Notes: generated by a model from the sequence alone, not told the origin. Positions 32,255-44,589 are shown, counted from the stretch's first letter. The stretch: 64,000 nt of DNA from Clusia tigrina (GCA_920105625.2 OV050030.1:407107034-407171033); one strand, 5' to 3'. Made by a program: numbers and translations.

Positions 32255-34903
32255 AGACATGTGTTAGCGGTGTCTTACAAGTGTAAACACAAAAATAACA
32301 ACGTAAACATGTACGTGTGTGTATCAAATAACACACACAGCTCCGAGTTTCAAAGGCAAGGCCAGCAGAAGTGTGCCAATTAAACTCGAGCAAGTAAAGC
32401 TGACGCAATAAAATGTGATTATTATGCATTATGGCCGAACGAAGCGCAGCAGGGAAAAATGCATTGTTGTTTTCTTTTTAGAACGTTGAACTCACCTTTT
32501 TTTTAAAAAAAAAAAAAAATTATAAAAAATAAAGAATAAAATGAAATAATAAGACAGTCGTGGGTAAGTAATATAAAACAAAACTTCGAATATGTACATA
32601 CATACATACGGCAGTGTATGCACTGAAATTCGATGCATGAGCATTAACGCCAGGCAACGGAACTGCTGGTGAAGTAAGTATATATACGAGTATGTATATA
32701 TGTGTATAAGATAAAGAATGAATGTACGAATGTATATTTAAAGAAGTAAGTATTCTAGTTAGGAGGAATGGGTATGTGCGTATGTATATATTTGCAGATA
32801 CTGCAGCAGGCTATATGTAGATATACTCGTACATAGGTTTTAACTGTTTATTGTTTAGGAAATTAGCGTATGGAAATTCGAAAAAATGTGTAGTTAATTG
32901 GGGAAAATAACGTTAGTAATTAATTCTAGGTAATTTAAAGCGCCTTGAATGTATGTATGTATTCATATACGGGCTGATTACAGGATGGAAAATAGAATCG
33001 TTAATGGATATATACATATCAGGCTAGAAGTAAATTTAAATAAAAAGTCAATTGTATGCGATGAAAGATATAGTCATGCAATGGACAAAGTTTTCACATA
33101 AACGGGTTTATCTTAAATAATCTCGCTTATGTAAAAGGCACTAGTTTTGCCAAGAATTGATATAAAAAATTTTTTTTTGGGCGGCATATAATTAAATTAG
33201 AAAATAATTGTTATGTATGAAGCAAATTTTTGTAAAATGTATATATTTGAGAAGGATTTAAAGTTTTAATGCCGCCAACAATTGTAAGAAAATGTATTAT
33301 AATTAATTAATAGTATTTGTAAAGGAAATAGTTTTTGTTACTTGTTTATAGTTTGTTTGTTAAGACGTAGTAGATAAGCGATATATAGATTTGAATCCAA
33401 TTTACTGTTTACGTTAAAAATTGAATGAATGTAATAGCTAGTAAGAATAATTAAAACTCGGCAAGTCCGATAAGCTAAGCGTATTGTTTTTAGATATTCA
33501 GGCGTTGGTGAACAAACATCTGGATGGTTCAATATGGTGCAGCATGAACCTGGAAGGGACTTCCTGCAGCGTCGAAGACTGAGTAAGATGTTAACCAACA
33601 TCCAGGAGACCAGTAGATGAAATGCAAGTGCAGCGAACAAAAATCTGACTGAATGAGAAGAAGTAAGAAGACGTAGAAGAAAAGTGATCAGTAAGCCGCA
33701 AAGGAAGAAAGACGAGTTTGGCAACGATAATGTCCAGAGATAATTTTTGGGTTGGAAAAAAATGAAAACGAAATTAGTGAGAATTCATTTTTATATGAAA
33801 AAGTGGAAGAGCTTTCAACTTCCCATCTGCGAGATGACTACGATTTAAGCTTATAAAGAAATGGAGATGGTATCGGCCGAATGGAAGAGTCTCTATCTGA
33901 CTAGTAAAAGTCTAATAATACTTGAGTTTTATTGCATAACTGACTAAATGGCATGAAAAGCACTAACATGTACGTTGTCCGTATAAAGAATCCAACGTGT
34001 TTGCCATTATTACATATATCAGTATGTATATTGTATTATTGTCGAAAATGAAAAAGAGATAATTTTAGCCAAAACCCGAGGTAACTCCGTAATTCCACCG
34101 AGAAACGGCTACAATAACAATAACAGCCACAACTACATCGTTCACTTAGCTTCGCAGAATAATCTCCTGGCGCAAAAAATCGTTTTTAACCACGAAAAGA
34201 TCGAACATAACATAGCCAAGATTTATCGGCTAAACTTCGTAACGATTTCTCCAATGAGAAAATATCCATTGTCACTCACTAAGCGAATATCGAATATTTA
34301 TTTTGACTTCGTCAGAAGCGCATCTAATCGCGCAAGCTTGCATCATCTCTTTACGTACCGGTCCAGAAAGAAGGGAGGGGTATGCAGAGTTCATCGAGGG
34401 ACTTCACTCCGACAAACGACGGTCGTCAAATGGACCAGCGGGTAGCAGAGAGCGCAGTATAATATAAGGTTTTATGTATAGAATAGAATTGTGTTATTGT
34501 TTAGATATTTGTATATACGCCAATGAGAAAAGAGTCAATGAAAGACCAAATTATAAAAAGGGGATTATAAAAAAAAAAATAATGATGGATAAAAATAAAA
34601 AAAAAAAAAACAAACAAACAAAAACAAAAACAAAGTAAAGAAAAAAAAATAAAAAATAAAAGAAAGAAAACTACAAAAGAAAATAAAAGCTAGAGAAAAA
34701 AAAAAAATATATATAGAAAAGAAAAGAATAAAAAAGGAAGAAAAAACCGTGATAGAACCCAAACAAGGCGATTTCATGAAAAAAAAAAATAAAACAAATT
34801 ATATATATGTACTATAGAGTTAAATAAATGCACATAATTGTTTACATTGCAAGAAAAATATTGTAGAGATTTTATGGAAGTTAGTTGCACTAACTTCTTT
34901 TAG
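32255..34903 (+). other. 2.65-kb non-coding 3' region of the gypsy element
   Basis: There is no convincing reading frame on either strand; the longest frames are low-complexity. It contains tatgta-rich stretches (32,590-32,980), and an A-rich, T-poor tract at 34,560-34,800. A diverged inverted copy covers 50,257-53,645, so the region is a genuine conserved part of the family. Its position is where other gypsy elements carry env, but no signal peptide, transmembrane or cleavage features can be read. Confidence 0.7.
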
Positions 34904-34917
34904 AAAGAGGGGAGGGA
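34904..34917 (+). other. Polypurine tract
   Basis: A purine run (gaaagaggggaggga) ends directly at the 3' LTR start. The inverted relative at 50,257-50,275 has the same feature. Confidence 0.8.
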
Positions 34918-35398
34918 TGTTGTGAGTTAGAATCAAGCTACCTACGCGTAGTTGACTCACAGCAACGGCTCCTATTAAATTCATTAAGAACGCACATATT
35001 TTTAGGGTGCAAATATTGAAAATGAACAGTAATTATTCATTAATTATGATGTAAACTTTTAGGGTGTCACAGTTCCGCAGTCAAGCTGACGAGGGGCATT
35101 TAGAATGCACCGACGACACTTTTACTTGCAGTAGGTCAGCGGGCTTGAGCAACTGACACCAAGTAACAATTGCGTAACTGGAACACCAGAAAAGTGAAGA
35201 CGTAGACTGTAATGTTTATTTGTAAATAGTATATAAGAACTAGCATTTTAAGAATAAAGCTCTTGTTGTTTTAAACCTAAAAGAGTGCAGTGCTCATTTA
35301 AGAAAGTGGTGTAGGTTTACAGGTTCCCGCGCAGGACAAGCCGCGACAGGATATTCCAGAGGACGTCTCTCGCCGACAAGCAGATACGGACCCCAACA
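34918..35398 (+). repeat. 3' LTR (481 bp)
   Basis: It appears identical to the 5' LTR over its whole length by visual comparison and is followed by the second gaac target copy at 35,399-35,402. Confidence 0.92.
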
Positions 35399-35795
35399 GA
35401 ACACCTCAAGTGCAGCTCCTCTTTTATTTGTGCTCTTGCAGCCCCAGATGGTGGACCAGGTATTGAAATCGCCTAGTATTATTATATTTCTTTTCCCTTG
35501 TGCCTCCATTTGTACTGCGGGAAGCATAGTTTCAAATTCGCGGATATTGAGACGTAAATACTAAATACATGGGTCCTTTCACATGGACCCACGTATAGAA
35601 TTCGACCGCTGGTACCATCACTGCGCTGGTAGCCGATTGGCCATACTGCCGCTGTTCCCGTTAGGTCTGCATATCACGAGTGCACTTGTATGGTTCTGCT
35701 ATAACAATGACATCCGCATGCACATCAGTCTCGTTCTGCCAAAGGAGAGCTTGTGCCGCGATGCAGTGATTTAGATTTATTTGCAGGAATCTCAT
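35399..35795 (-). pseudogene. R1-type LINE ORF2, copy B, 5' portion
   Basis: Continuation of the LINE beyond the gypsy insertion, from ATG 35,795 (ATGA overlap with ORF1) through the endonuclease N-terminus. It parallels 2,256-2,652 of copy A. Confidence 0.8.
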
Positions 35796-37000
35796 GATGA
35801 TGCCTTTGCGCCTGCCTTGCATCTACTGCTGCCAGTTGGGTGTGGACCGCTGCAGTATACACATTTCGGAGTATTTGTGCACTCCGCCGCCTTGTGTCCC
35901 GGTTTTGCGCATTTTCTGCAAAGGTTTGACCTGTCTGTACCGGTGCATTTGGATGCATGGTGATCGGTTTCCCTGCATCTGAAGCACTTGGCTGGCTGTT
36001 CGACTTCAGTTATGGGACATCTTGCCCAGCTTAGACGGATGTATTTCTCAGCCAGTGCTTTCTTTGCGTCGTCGGCTCTCAGTTGTATATATACGGTGGA
36101 TGTGCCGTCTCGCCTAGTCTTCGCCATATGTATCGATTTCTCCATTACAACGATGCTTAGCTGTTTGGTGAGATCAGCTGCGATGTCTACCGGCGATTTT
36201 AGCTCTGACTCGCACCTGAATCGTGATCATCTGCATCTATTGTTACGCCTTTTCCTAAAACCTTGGCTAATTTGCTTTCAAAGCACGTCGCCTTTGGTCC
36301 CCTCTTCAGCTCCATAAGCAAGTCCCATTTCTGAGTCCGCCTGAGCCTGTTGACCGCAGAGCCAAGTTCCTGCAATTCATGGCTGGTCTCTATTTTCCTT
36401 ACTATATCCACGACGGATTCCTTGCCATCTGACTTTGTAATGAAGGCATTGGGCTTCATCCTAAATCCTGCTCGGTGTATTGGCTTGCGATTCGCGGTAA
36501 CCTTCTGCCAATTTATTATTGTTTTGCGCTTTTGCCGCTGTCCTCTCTGCCGGCACTGGGTCTTTTCGCGGTGTATCTTTAATTCCCATATTTTGTACGC
36601 GTTTCTCCGTTGGTGCTGGTGTCTTCTTATCTGTCGCTTCCGACGCAGCTATCGGTATAGTCGTTGTTACGCCCTGATCCCTTTTGGAAATGCGCTGCCT
36701 CTTAGATTTGGGCGTACTGCAGATTTCTTTTGGCGAGATCGGTGGACCCCTGAACCTGCTTGCCGATACCGGCGTCGCGGTGAGAAGGTTCGAGTTACCG
36801 CTCTTCCTCTAATCGACTCCGCCTGCTGTTTTCCAATTCTATCTAGAATTAGCAGCTCCGAGTGCTGCCGACGTAGATCCAGCGTACCCTCCACCACCTC
36901 CGTTTCAAGATTTTGGCGTCTTTACCACGTTCTCTAGCCTCTTTATAGCAGTTTCCATTTGTGTTCGCAAGATAGTCCTGCTTTTGTTAATGCTGACCAG
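35792..37000 (-). pseudogene. R1-type LINE ORF1 (gag-like), copy B
   Basis: It has the same three zinc knuckles as copy A (CFRCRETDHHASKC, CRKCAKPGHKAAEC, CVYCSGPHPTGSSRC at 35,792-36,000), then the linker (36,199-36,459) and a helical N-part (36,667-36,960). Frame breaks occur near 36,198, 36,462 and 36,800; the last is a small deletion not present in copy A. The two copies have therefore accumulated private mutations since duplication. Confidence 0.82.
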
Positions 37001-37192
37001 AAACTCGTTCTCGTGTACTGATGGTTGCACGGTCTGCACCATTTGCTCAGATGCACCTATCTGTGGGTTAGTTGCAGATCCCGTGATTCCTGCTGCCACC
37101 TCTGAGTATGTTATGGGAAGGGAGAGGTTTTTGCAAAGAGAGGCGTTTACATACCTTTCTTCAATCGCTTTTCTAGTTTTTCTACTGGAATT

Positions 37193-37925
37193 TCATAATT
37201 TTGTGGTTTTGCATTTTACAGTTTGTGCGGCATTTTGATATTTACATTTTGTTGCTGTTTTTATTTTTAGAATTTCCTGCCTTTGCTTGATGTTTGGGCA
37301 GTTTCTGTTGTTTGCTCTGTGAGCATGTTTGCAGTTTATGCATTCGACCTTGGTGCATGGTATTGGGTCATGGATTGCAGACGTGCACACTCCACACTTT
37401 GCTTCAGTTTTGCAATATTTTTTCGTGTGTCCCAACTTCAGACAATTTTCACATTGCAGAGGAGATTGAATGTATGCTTCTACTTAGGAATCCCATATTT
37501 ACCTCTTTTGGGAGTTCGTATTTTTTTAATGATATAATGTGAATGAATAAATTTTTTAAGTTTTTGGCACTCTACTACATCTTGATTATTTAGTCCGTCA
37601 AGAATTTCTGTTTCGGACAAGTCTCGCAGTGGAGGAGCGAACACAACTCCTTTTACTCGGACATATTCCACATAAATTTGTTGCTTTTAAAAATTTGTTT
37701 GTTTGTTTCTCATTTTTTGTGAGAATCAATAAATTGCCGCCTCGTGTAAATGTAATTTCTTGGACACTTTGAGAACAGATTCCTTCAAGAAAAAGATTGA
37801 AACTTTTGAAGGGTTTGGTTTCCACTTTGCTCTTTAAAACAACGAATTTTGGGCTGTGAATTTTTCCATAAATGGGTTTTGAACCAAGAATGGGGAAATC
37901 GTGTTGGTTGTCGATGTTCTGTCTG
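37193..37925 (-). pseudogene. Jockey-type LINE gag fragment, copy B
   Basis: Parallels 4,034-4,800. It has KKYCKTEAKCGVC and CINCKHAHRANNRNC knuckles (37,193-37,435), VVFAPPLRDLSETEILDGL (37,560-37,660) and an N-terminal part reaching about 37,925. A ~40-bp deletion near 37,660 removes a stretch present in copy A. Confidence 0.75.
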
Positions 37926-38293
37926 GGTCTAGCAATTCAAAATTGTTTTATGTATTTATCCAGAAAAAGAGTAACAGTGACACACAATTTTTTTTGTTGC
38001 TGTTGTTTTTTTTTAAAGCACTTTGGAAAGAAATGAGAAGCGAAACAAACACAACACTTGAACGATTGAAGAGCCCCAACTTTAGACCGAACTGTTCTGT
38101 TTTGAAATATATAATTTCTTTTAAGTCATGGTCATTCTTTTCATATTTTCTAATTCTATATTTATTTGTTCTCCATATATTGGTTCACACCAGGATTCCC
38201 ATGCACATTCCCTGGTGTGGACCGTTGAGGCGCTTTATGTAGCTACCAGAAATCCCTGTGTTTTAAAAACACATCCTACCGACTGCGCCAAAA
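37926..38293 (-). mobile_element. Gypsy-type leader with primer-binding site, copy B
   Basis: Parallels 4,910-5,186. The primer-binding site is better preserved here (ttggcgcagtcggtagg on the minus strand, about 38,275-38,291). Confidence 0.7.
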
Positions 38294-38778
38294 TGTTAGG
38301 GTCCTGTGTGTTGTCGTCGCTTGTTGTAGTGAGCGCCTTTTCGCTGCCAGTAATAGGCGCTGGCGTGGGCGAACAGCAGAGGTGGTTACTAAAAAGGCGC
38401 TTATAGCTGCCAAAGTAAAACTCTGTCTTCCTTTCAGTTGTAAAATACAAGAGAGCTTTATTGCTTAGAATCATAAGTCTTATATACTATTTTACAATGA
38501 ATACGTCCAGTCTAGGTAAGCACCCTTCTGGTGTTCCAGTTAGGCAATAGTTGATTGGTGTCAGTTGGTTAATCAACAGACCTTCTAAAGGCCAATGCAT
38601 ACTTCACATAATGATTAATCATAAGTCACTGCTACTTGTACCCTAAAAATATGTGTTTGCTTAATTGGTTGATAATTATACTACTTCTAAATGCTAACTA
38701 CACCAAATGTGTAGTGTCTATTAGGAGTTGGTGCTGTGAGTCAACTACTCGCAGGTAGCTTGATTCTGACCCACAACA
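38294..38778 (-). repeat. Gypsy-type LTR, copy B (485 bp)
   Basis: Partner of the LTR at 5,187-5,669, with the same borders (minus-strand start tgttgtgggtcag). The two differ at scattered bases and small indels. About 160 bp of common flank continue to about 38,938, where the homology with copy A ends. Confidence 0.8.
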
Positions 38779-38937
38779 AGTGATTCGCATTGGCACACAC
38801 AGAAAGTAGATAATAACCTTTATATCGTAAACATGCTTCGCCAATGGTTGCCAAGTGGATTGACTACTTAAGTTAATTTGGTATTAAGGTGATGCTTCAA
38901 ATTTGCCACTCTCGGAAGAAGCATTTGCAGGCTATGT

Positions 38938-38990
38938 ATATGTATATCTATATCTCTATGTAAATGCATATGTATATGTATTTATATATC
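38938..38990. repeat. TATGTA-rich microsatellite
   Basis: Imperfect tatgta/tatatc units begin exactly where the duplicated block ends; in copy A the Tc1-like end begins at the same point. Confidence 0.7.
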
Positions 38991-39486
38991 ATTGTAGTAC
39001 GTCTACTTGAACGGAGTCCGAATGATGATACCTATTGGCACACAATCCAAATAATTTTTATATCGGTGAGTTTTTGATTGTTCATTTTTATAGAGTCTGA
39101 AAATAGTTTATAAAATGGTATGGAATCAAAACAGAACCTGGCATAGACAAAATTTTTTAAACTTACATTTGTTAAGGGAATGAAACAAAACCCTGTGGAA
39201 TGCACGCTGCCAGTTGCTGTGCTCAAGGTCTGTATTCTTGCATACAACTTCACCCCGCGCTTATTCAATACCACATCCAGTGTATAATGCATGTTCTCTG
39301 GATGATTACATTGACCTAACTAATCAACTTTCAGAATGAGGACGGACGTTATACTTTCTACTGCCAGTTAGGAAGTGTCTAGTGGACTTGGAGAATCTTT
39401 GAGAAACGCAAACAGGGATTCTTCTGTATGTCTACAATTTTTAATGAGTGCTCCTATGTAATCATAATAGTCGCTTTATTATTATT
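38991..39486. other. No gene recognised
   Basis: An 86-codon minus-strand frame (39,032-39,292) resembles nothing I know. No other feature is supported. Confidence 0.4.
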
Positions 39487-39568
39487 ATTTTTCACCATAC
39501 ATATATACATACTATGAAGATTTATTGTTAGTTCTAAGATATTTTAGAAGATTCAATAAAATATATAC

Positions 39569-39611
<43 letters not shown>

Positions 39612-39618
39612 TCACCAT
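39487..39618 (+). mobile_element. Retroposed 3' end with poly(A) tail and 12-bp target duplication
   Basis: About 73 bp (39,499-39,571) containing an aataaa signal are followed by a 36-base A run (39,572-39,607). Both sides carry atttttcaccat (39,487-39,498 and 39,607-39,618). This is the signature of LINE-mediated insertion of a severely 5'-truncated transcript; the source transcript is unidentified. Confidence 0.8.
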
Positions 39619-42330
39619 CAAAATCGGGGAAAATTTCTGCAGTTGAAGATTTGGTTGGTGGTATTGTATAGGGTGCTATTATTTGCTGGTTTGAAATAAA
39701 TGGAGAGTTATTTTGGGCGACAGGTGCAAAATATCTTTGTGTCTACAACGATTCCTGAAAATGCTGTCTGGCGAAAGAGTGTGATAGCGAAGAGAGTGCG
39801 TTATCATTTGATGGAACTTGAAATTTCCTATCCCAACTATGTCTTGAAAAAGAACAAACTAATAATTAAGTTTTAATGATTTATTAAACTGAATTGAATA
39901 TGATACTTCTGATCTGAATAAGCGAACAAAGATTTTGTAAAACCAGAAAAAATATGTAAACCATAAAAGAAATATAAAGCAACAAGTTAATGTACTTTGA
40001 ACGTTTTGAAGGGGGCATCACACGACGCTATTATAGTGGCTCGTTCACATTTCAACATCATCAACATTTGGGGTTGATGCCCGCGAGAAATGTGGAGTAT
40101 GTGTGATGATGTCTGAGCCGAAACTCCTCTTAAAACTTTGTGAACGTCTTCAACAGTTTTTCCTGAGAGTTTGTCCAGACACCTGTGTGCCAAAACAACA
40201 TAAAGAAAATATACCTAACCTCTGCACACCCGTGAAAAAGATATCTATATATATATCCCCATCTCGGCATTATTGGGATTATTCTTTCCGAATAAAGGTA
40301 TTTTGATTGTTTCTGGCACGGGGAGTTTGTCTCTAATACAAAACGGGGGTTTGTCTCTAATACAAAACGGGGGTTTGTCCGGTGCCGTTGCCGGTGAAGA
40401 GTCGACCATGTGGTCCAGCACTGTTAGGAACCGCCTCAGTGGTGACTGGACAGTTAACAAGCATAGCGACCGCTTTGTTATTGTGGTAGGTTGGGAACTG
40501 ATGGTAGATGGACTAGAGTTGCCATTGGAGCTGGCCGTGTTGCCGGCAACGCTAGGTGTGTTGCTACAACGTGCTGTTGTGGGCCTATGTAGCTCCGTCC
40601 TCTCCAGTTCGCGGTGAGCTTCTATTATAATCTAGATGCGGAAAGAAAGAAACTGTTAGTTAGTTCATGGTTGTGATATGTTGCAACAAATCAAGCAACC
40701 AAATACGTGATAAACTATTCTATTACTGACAAAGTCTCTACGATCCGCATCGTTATAACATAGGTCTAAGTGGTACAGAGTTGCTAAGAGTATTCGTGCC
40801 AAGCCCTCCCTCTAGATGGGTGTAACCTTTTACATCTTCACCATGTTTCTCTCGGCCAAATGTAGCGTGGCTTCAAGAGAGTTCCCGAAGTCGCGTAGCA
40901 ACCGGTGATTAACTTCGTATCCTTCTTGGGAATTAAAGAATTCAGTTACCAACTGGCAACTCAGGGCACAGCTCAGGGCGGTGTTGCCACCTGTTCCACA
41001 AATAATTACCCTTGGTTCGCATTTTGTAGCACAAATAACATCTGCACATGATTTTATTAATTTTTTATGTTTCTTATATTCTTATTCTATATTCTTATAT
41101 TTCATATTCTTATATTGTATAATTCGGAGAGTTACTAAAATAACCCCAGAAATATTTACTTACGATCACCGCAAATCAAAATGATTCTGCCACTGGTTGC
41201 TTTAAACGCTGTTTCCCCACACTCAGATGAACTCAGTTTCCTATTAAGTTATCTTTACCTCATTAAATTAATTGTTCATTTCAGCTATTTAAGTTATTCA
41301 AGAAATAATCAAAGAAATATATAAAAATCTTTCAATATTCTTGTAAAATTATGAGCAGCCCACGTTTATAATGGGACACGCCTTCAAAATAGAAATAGTC
41401 CATAAGCAAATGTTAACAAGAAACTTGTACGAACTTTCATTGAAAAATGAATTTTATGCTTTAATACTTTAACATAAAAATTGTTATTTGAAATATAAAA
41501 TAAAAACAAATTTTGATATTAAATAAAGGTTTGTTTTAATTGAATCCGAAGTCCCAATGAGCAAGGGTAAGTGAAGGTCAAGCAAATGGTAAGCAAGGGG
41601 CTAAATGTAGACTAGTAAGACGAGTTGGTTTGATGAGCCAGAGTAGTTTATTCGTGCTGGTGCCTTTGTGGTTTACAACTTGCATCCTTATAACCTAGTG
41701 AAGACCTGAACTCAAGGGAATGACGTTACTCCACAAGAGAGGTCGAGGCCTTAGCTTCGTTGCTGTGTTGTTCTGAAGCTACATTCCAGATGGTGCAAAA
41801 CAGTGGGTTAACACTTCCTTCGCAGTTACATTGGGTCCCTTCAACAGAAGAAGTCTCGCAATGACTAGAACAAAAACACTCAAGTAATAAATCACGAAAA
41901 GTGGAGGAAGACAGTTGTGTATCCTAATATTCTTCGAGCTTTTTGTACTGTTATACAAGAATATATAGAATATCCTTGATTGGTTGATCAGTAATGCCCA
42001 TCAACAAATGTCTGTAGCAGAAGCGTACTCGCACCTTTTATTGTCCTGCTCTAAAGGGCAGGGTAAATTGGGGGCTAAAGAATTATTGTTCACATCGACG
42101 AGGGCAACATAGGCCAGCGTAATTAATACCAGGGACAGTTTTGGGAAGGTAATTGGATTATTTGCATAATAATCGACATTGATTATCATGTAGAAGCGGG
42201 CGCTGGCAATAAACGCGACTTCCCTTTTTAGACAATGATATTGGTTCTTTGGAGCAAAACTATCAAAAATTCCGAACTTATTGATCATTTATAAACATTT
42301 CTATTTGTTTATTATTTCTAAATATTAAAA
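39619..42330. other. Unannotated repeat-like sequence
   Basis: No recognisable gene is seen. Notable points are a 24-bp direct repeat at 40,324-40,371 (tttgtctctaatacaaaacg core) and short open frames at 40,273-40,617 without family resemblance. The mix of short frames and AT-rich stretches suggests old TE debris. Confidence 0.4.
40324..40378. repeat. 24-bp tandem repeat, 2.3 copies
   Basis: The unit ggtttgtctctaatacaaaa plus cggg is repeated at 40,324 and 40,348, with a partial third unit. Confidence 0.85.
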
Positions 42331-42339
42331 TTAAGGTAA

Positions 42340-42790
42340 GCGTTGTCATGATGGAATGCAACATCTTTCCTATAATTCAATTCGGGTCGTTTTCTTTCAA
42401 TTGTCTGGTGTCTCTAGTTGTCCACAGTAGAGTTGAATATCAATCGTATGACCAACTGGAAGTAGCTCATGGGGGACGATTCCCTTGTAGACCCACCACA
42501 CAAATAGCATCATATTTTTCGGTGGTCAATCCTGACAGGAGGAACCCATGCATCGAGTTTCTTTTTGTAGCCAGCTTTATGTAAATGGTCCAAAACAGTT
42601 TTGTAGTCAAAGCCTAGCTACATGTTGACACTGCTGATATGCTTATCCTTCCCGCCTTTTTCAAGAATTTCATCCGCCTTTTCAGTGATTGGACGACCAG
42701 AGCATGACTTATGTTTCACATCGAAATCCACCGAACGAAAGCTAGCGAACCATTTCCGTGCAGTAGATATTGATAAAGTAGTTAGTATAC
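42340..42790 (-). pseudogene. Mariner transposase remnant
   Basis: Minus-strand STARKWFASFRSVDFDVKHK and SGRPITEKADEILEK are the second helix-turn-helix and linker of mariner transposases. They are followed by a TVLDHLHKAGYKKKLDAWVP segment, split here by a frame break. A later stretch near 42,400-42,470 resembles the ELLP...LYCGQLE region. The part containing the first catalytic aspartate is deleted. No terminal repeats are seen. Confidence 0.75.
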
Positions 42791-42899
42791 TAGTAAAAAT
42801 ATGTATAATTATAAGGACTCTCAAGAAAATAGAAAACCAATGAAATTGTAGAATAATAACAGTTTGCAGTATGATTAGAAATGAACGACAATAGTGCAA

Positions 42900-44008
42900 C
42901 TAATATTTCATTGTTCCGAAAATTTGTTTTCCACTATTAGTTCGTCACGGGATTGTGTCCAGAGTACCCAAAACCGTTTGAGGATTTGTCTTCAATAACA
43001 GTAGCTTAAATTAACAGCGATTCGTATATCACTCTTTCTGCTGGTGCCTCCAAATCACAATTTAACGTTCTGCCATAGCGAGCTCTCTTCTATTTACTTC
43101 AAATGTTTTTGATTTAAACTAATTTACCTTTGATTTATAATCAAATCAGTCTTATTACTGCTCGAGTAAATTGAATATAACGATTAGTTCTCTTGACCCA
43201 TGAATCCATAAACAGCTATTTCGTCACACATTTGGCGCTGGACTAACCCGAGTCCCTGTGAGCAGGGACATGTTAAGAATATGCTCACAGTACGGCCTGC
43301 TTGTCGTAAGAGGCGACTAAAGGGCTTATTTGTCCATTAATTTTCAAACATTATCTCACGCTCAATTTACGATTATTATCATTAACAAAACTAATGATCA
43401 AATTCATTCGTATTAGTGGACTTACTGTAATAATGTGCCCCAGGCTCGAAATATGTCGTACAAGCCAATTATTTCTATACCCTACCTGGCCTTATATGCA
43501 TTTGGGAGCATTGTGGAGCTTTCCAACTTCCGGACTCGTACAAAGCAGCTGCATCTCCGTGAAAGCTCTACTTACAAAAGTACAATATTACAATATAAAA
43601 TCTCCACAAAAATCTTAAAATCGCACTACACAAAATTAGGAAATCTTTCCAAACATTAATTTCCAGTGTTCGGATATATAGGGTGTTTTTCTACCAGTAC
43701 CCAAAATTACTCCTATTTTATTAATGAATCTAATTACAAACTATGCAAAGCTCATGTACGAGTTTCTTTAATGGCATTTAATATTTAGTCTTGGAAGATT
43801 GTCACTCCAAGTGCTGCGGTTCTCCTTGTTACTGCTCATTAAGACAGAAACTAACTTTAAATAGACCTTTATTTTGGACATACATTTCCACAATTTGTCA
43901 ATGATGTCTGGCTTCTATCTTTCCCTGATGATTTGCCAAAGTATTCAAATCACAGACCGCATCTGGAATCTAAAATATGACTCATATTTTACAGTGTTAT
44001 CATATGGA
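42900..44008. other. No gene recognised
   Basis: Low-information AT-rich sequence. A cctgcttgtcgtaagaggcgactaaa stretch near 43,298 resembles 5' parts of LINE or SINE elements, but nothing around it supports a call. Confidence 0.35.
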
Positions 44009-44092
44009 AAATGTATGAGAGTCCACAAAGAGATATGAGAAATGTATGAGAGTCCACAAAGAGATATGAGAAATGTATGAGAGTCCACAAAA
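44009..44092. repeat. 31-bp tandem repeat, 2.7 copies
   Basis: Units starting at 44,009, 44,040 and 44,071 read aaatgtatgagagtccacaa then agagatatgag, perfectly repeated. With no spacers and few copies this is a simple minisatellite. Confidence 0.9.
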
Positions 44093-44277
44093 TCACCCTA
44101 TACCATAATTGAAATTGGTGAAAAATTTATAGAACTAAGAGTCAGAACCACTTTGGTCATAAGTGAGAAGTTGACAACGGCATGCCAACTTTTCACCCCT
44201 CGTCATTCAATCATTTTTGATTGATGGATTTAATTCCAAGCTTTGTACAAAATATCCTCTGCTACTTTCTTAGTTCA

Positions 44278-44500
44278 CGTACGAGGACTGTTCAAAAAGT
44301 ACCGCGAATTTTGAATTTTCGCGGGCTACGGATGCTCGATTTTCGATCTTTTTGTGGCGTTATGTTGGGACTCATGACCCTCACTTAAGTTGCCAATCTC
44401 GGCCATTTTGAATGTTCAGTCAGTTTTTGACAGCTATTTTGCGTGGACTTGTTTTAGCTTGTTCGCAATTCGCGATACTTTTTGAAAAAAATCTTGTATG
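44278..44500 (+). mobile_element. Mariner-like terminal fragment
   Basis: tacgaggactgttcaaaaag at about 44,279 is the typical outer end of a mariner, followed by about 200 bp of 5'-UTR-like sequence. No transposase or opposite end follows. Confidence 0.5.
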
Positions 44501-44589
44501 TTCTAAACATGACCTTTGTTTAATGCAGTTTTTGTCATAGACCGGGCATAAAATTATATCAGTGTACTGGGTTCAGCAGTTATAATGAT

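Larger units (their letters stand above)
24935..35398 (+). mobile_element. Full-length gypsy-type LTR retrotransposon, 10,464 bp, young
   Basis: Two 481-bp LTRs that appear identical by eye enclose a leader, gag, pol and a 2.6-kb non-coding 3' region. The copy has a tRNA-Ser-type primer-binding site, a polypurine tract and a 4-bp target duplication. It lies inside the R1-type LINE copy B and is absent from the same place in copy A, so it inserted after the duplication. There is no env-like reading frame. Relatives occur at 4.9-5.7, 38.1-38.8 and 49.3-53.6 kb. Confidence 0.93.

Noticed and set aside
33338..33724. 128-codon minus-strand frame as an env or accessory gene of the gypsy element
   Set aside because: It runs antisense to the element, has no recognisable motif, and is not preserved in the relative at 50-53.6 kb.
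34565..34777. Phenylalanine-rich hydrophobic protein
   Set aside because: It is the complement of an A-rich low-complexity tract.
40273..40617. 114-codon plus-strand frame with repeated SLIQNGGL
   Set aside because: The repeat is a 24-bp DNA duplication; there is no domain and no supporting splice or start context.
44009..44092. CRISPR-like array
   Set aside because: The 31-bp units are directly adjacent with no spacers, only 2.7 copies, and the context is eukaryotic.
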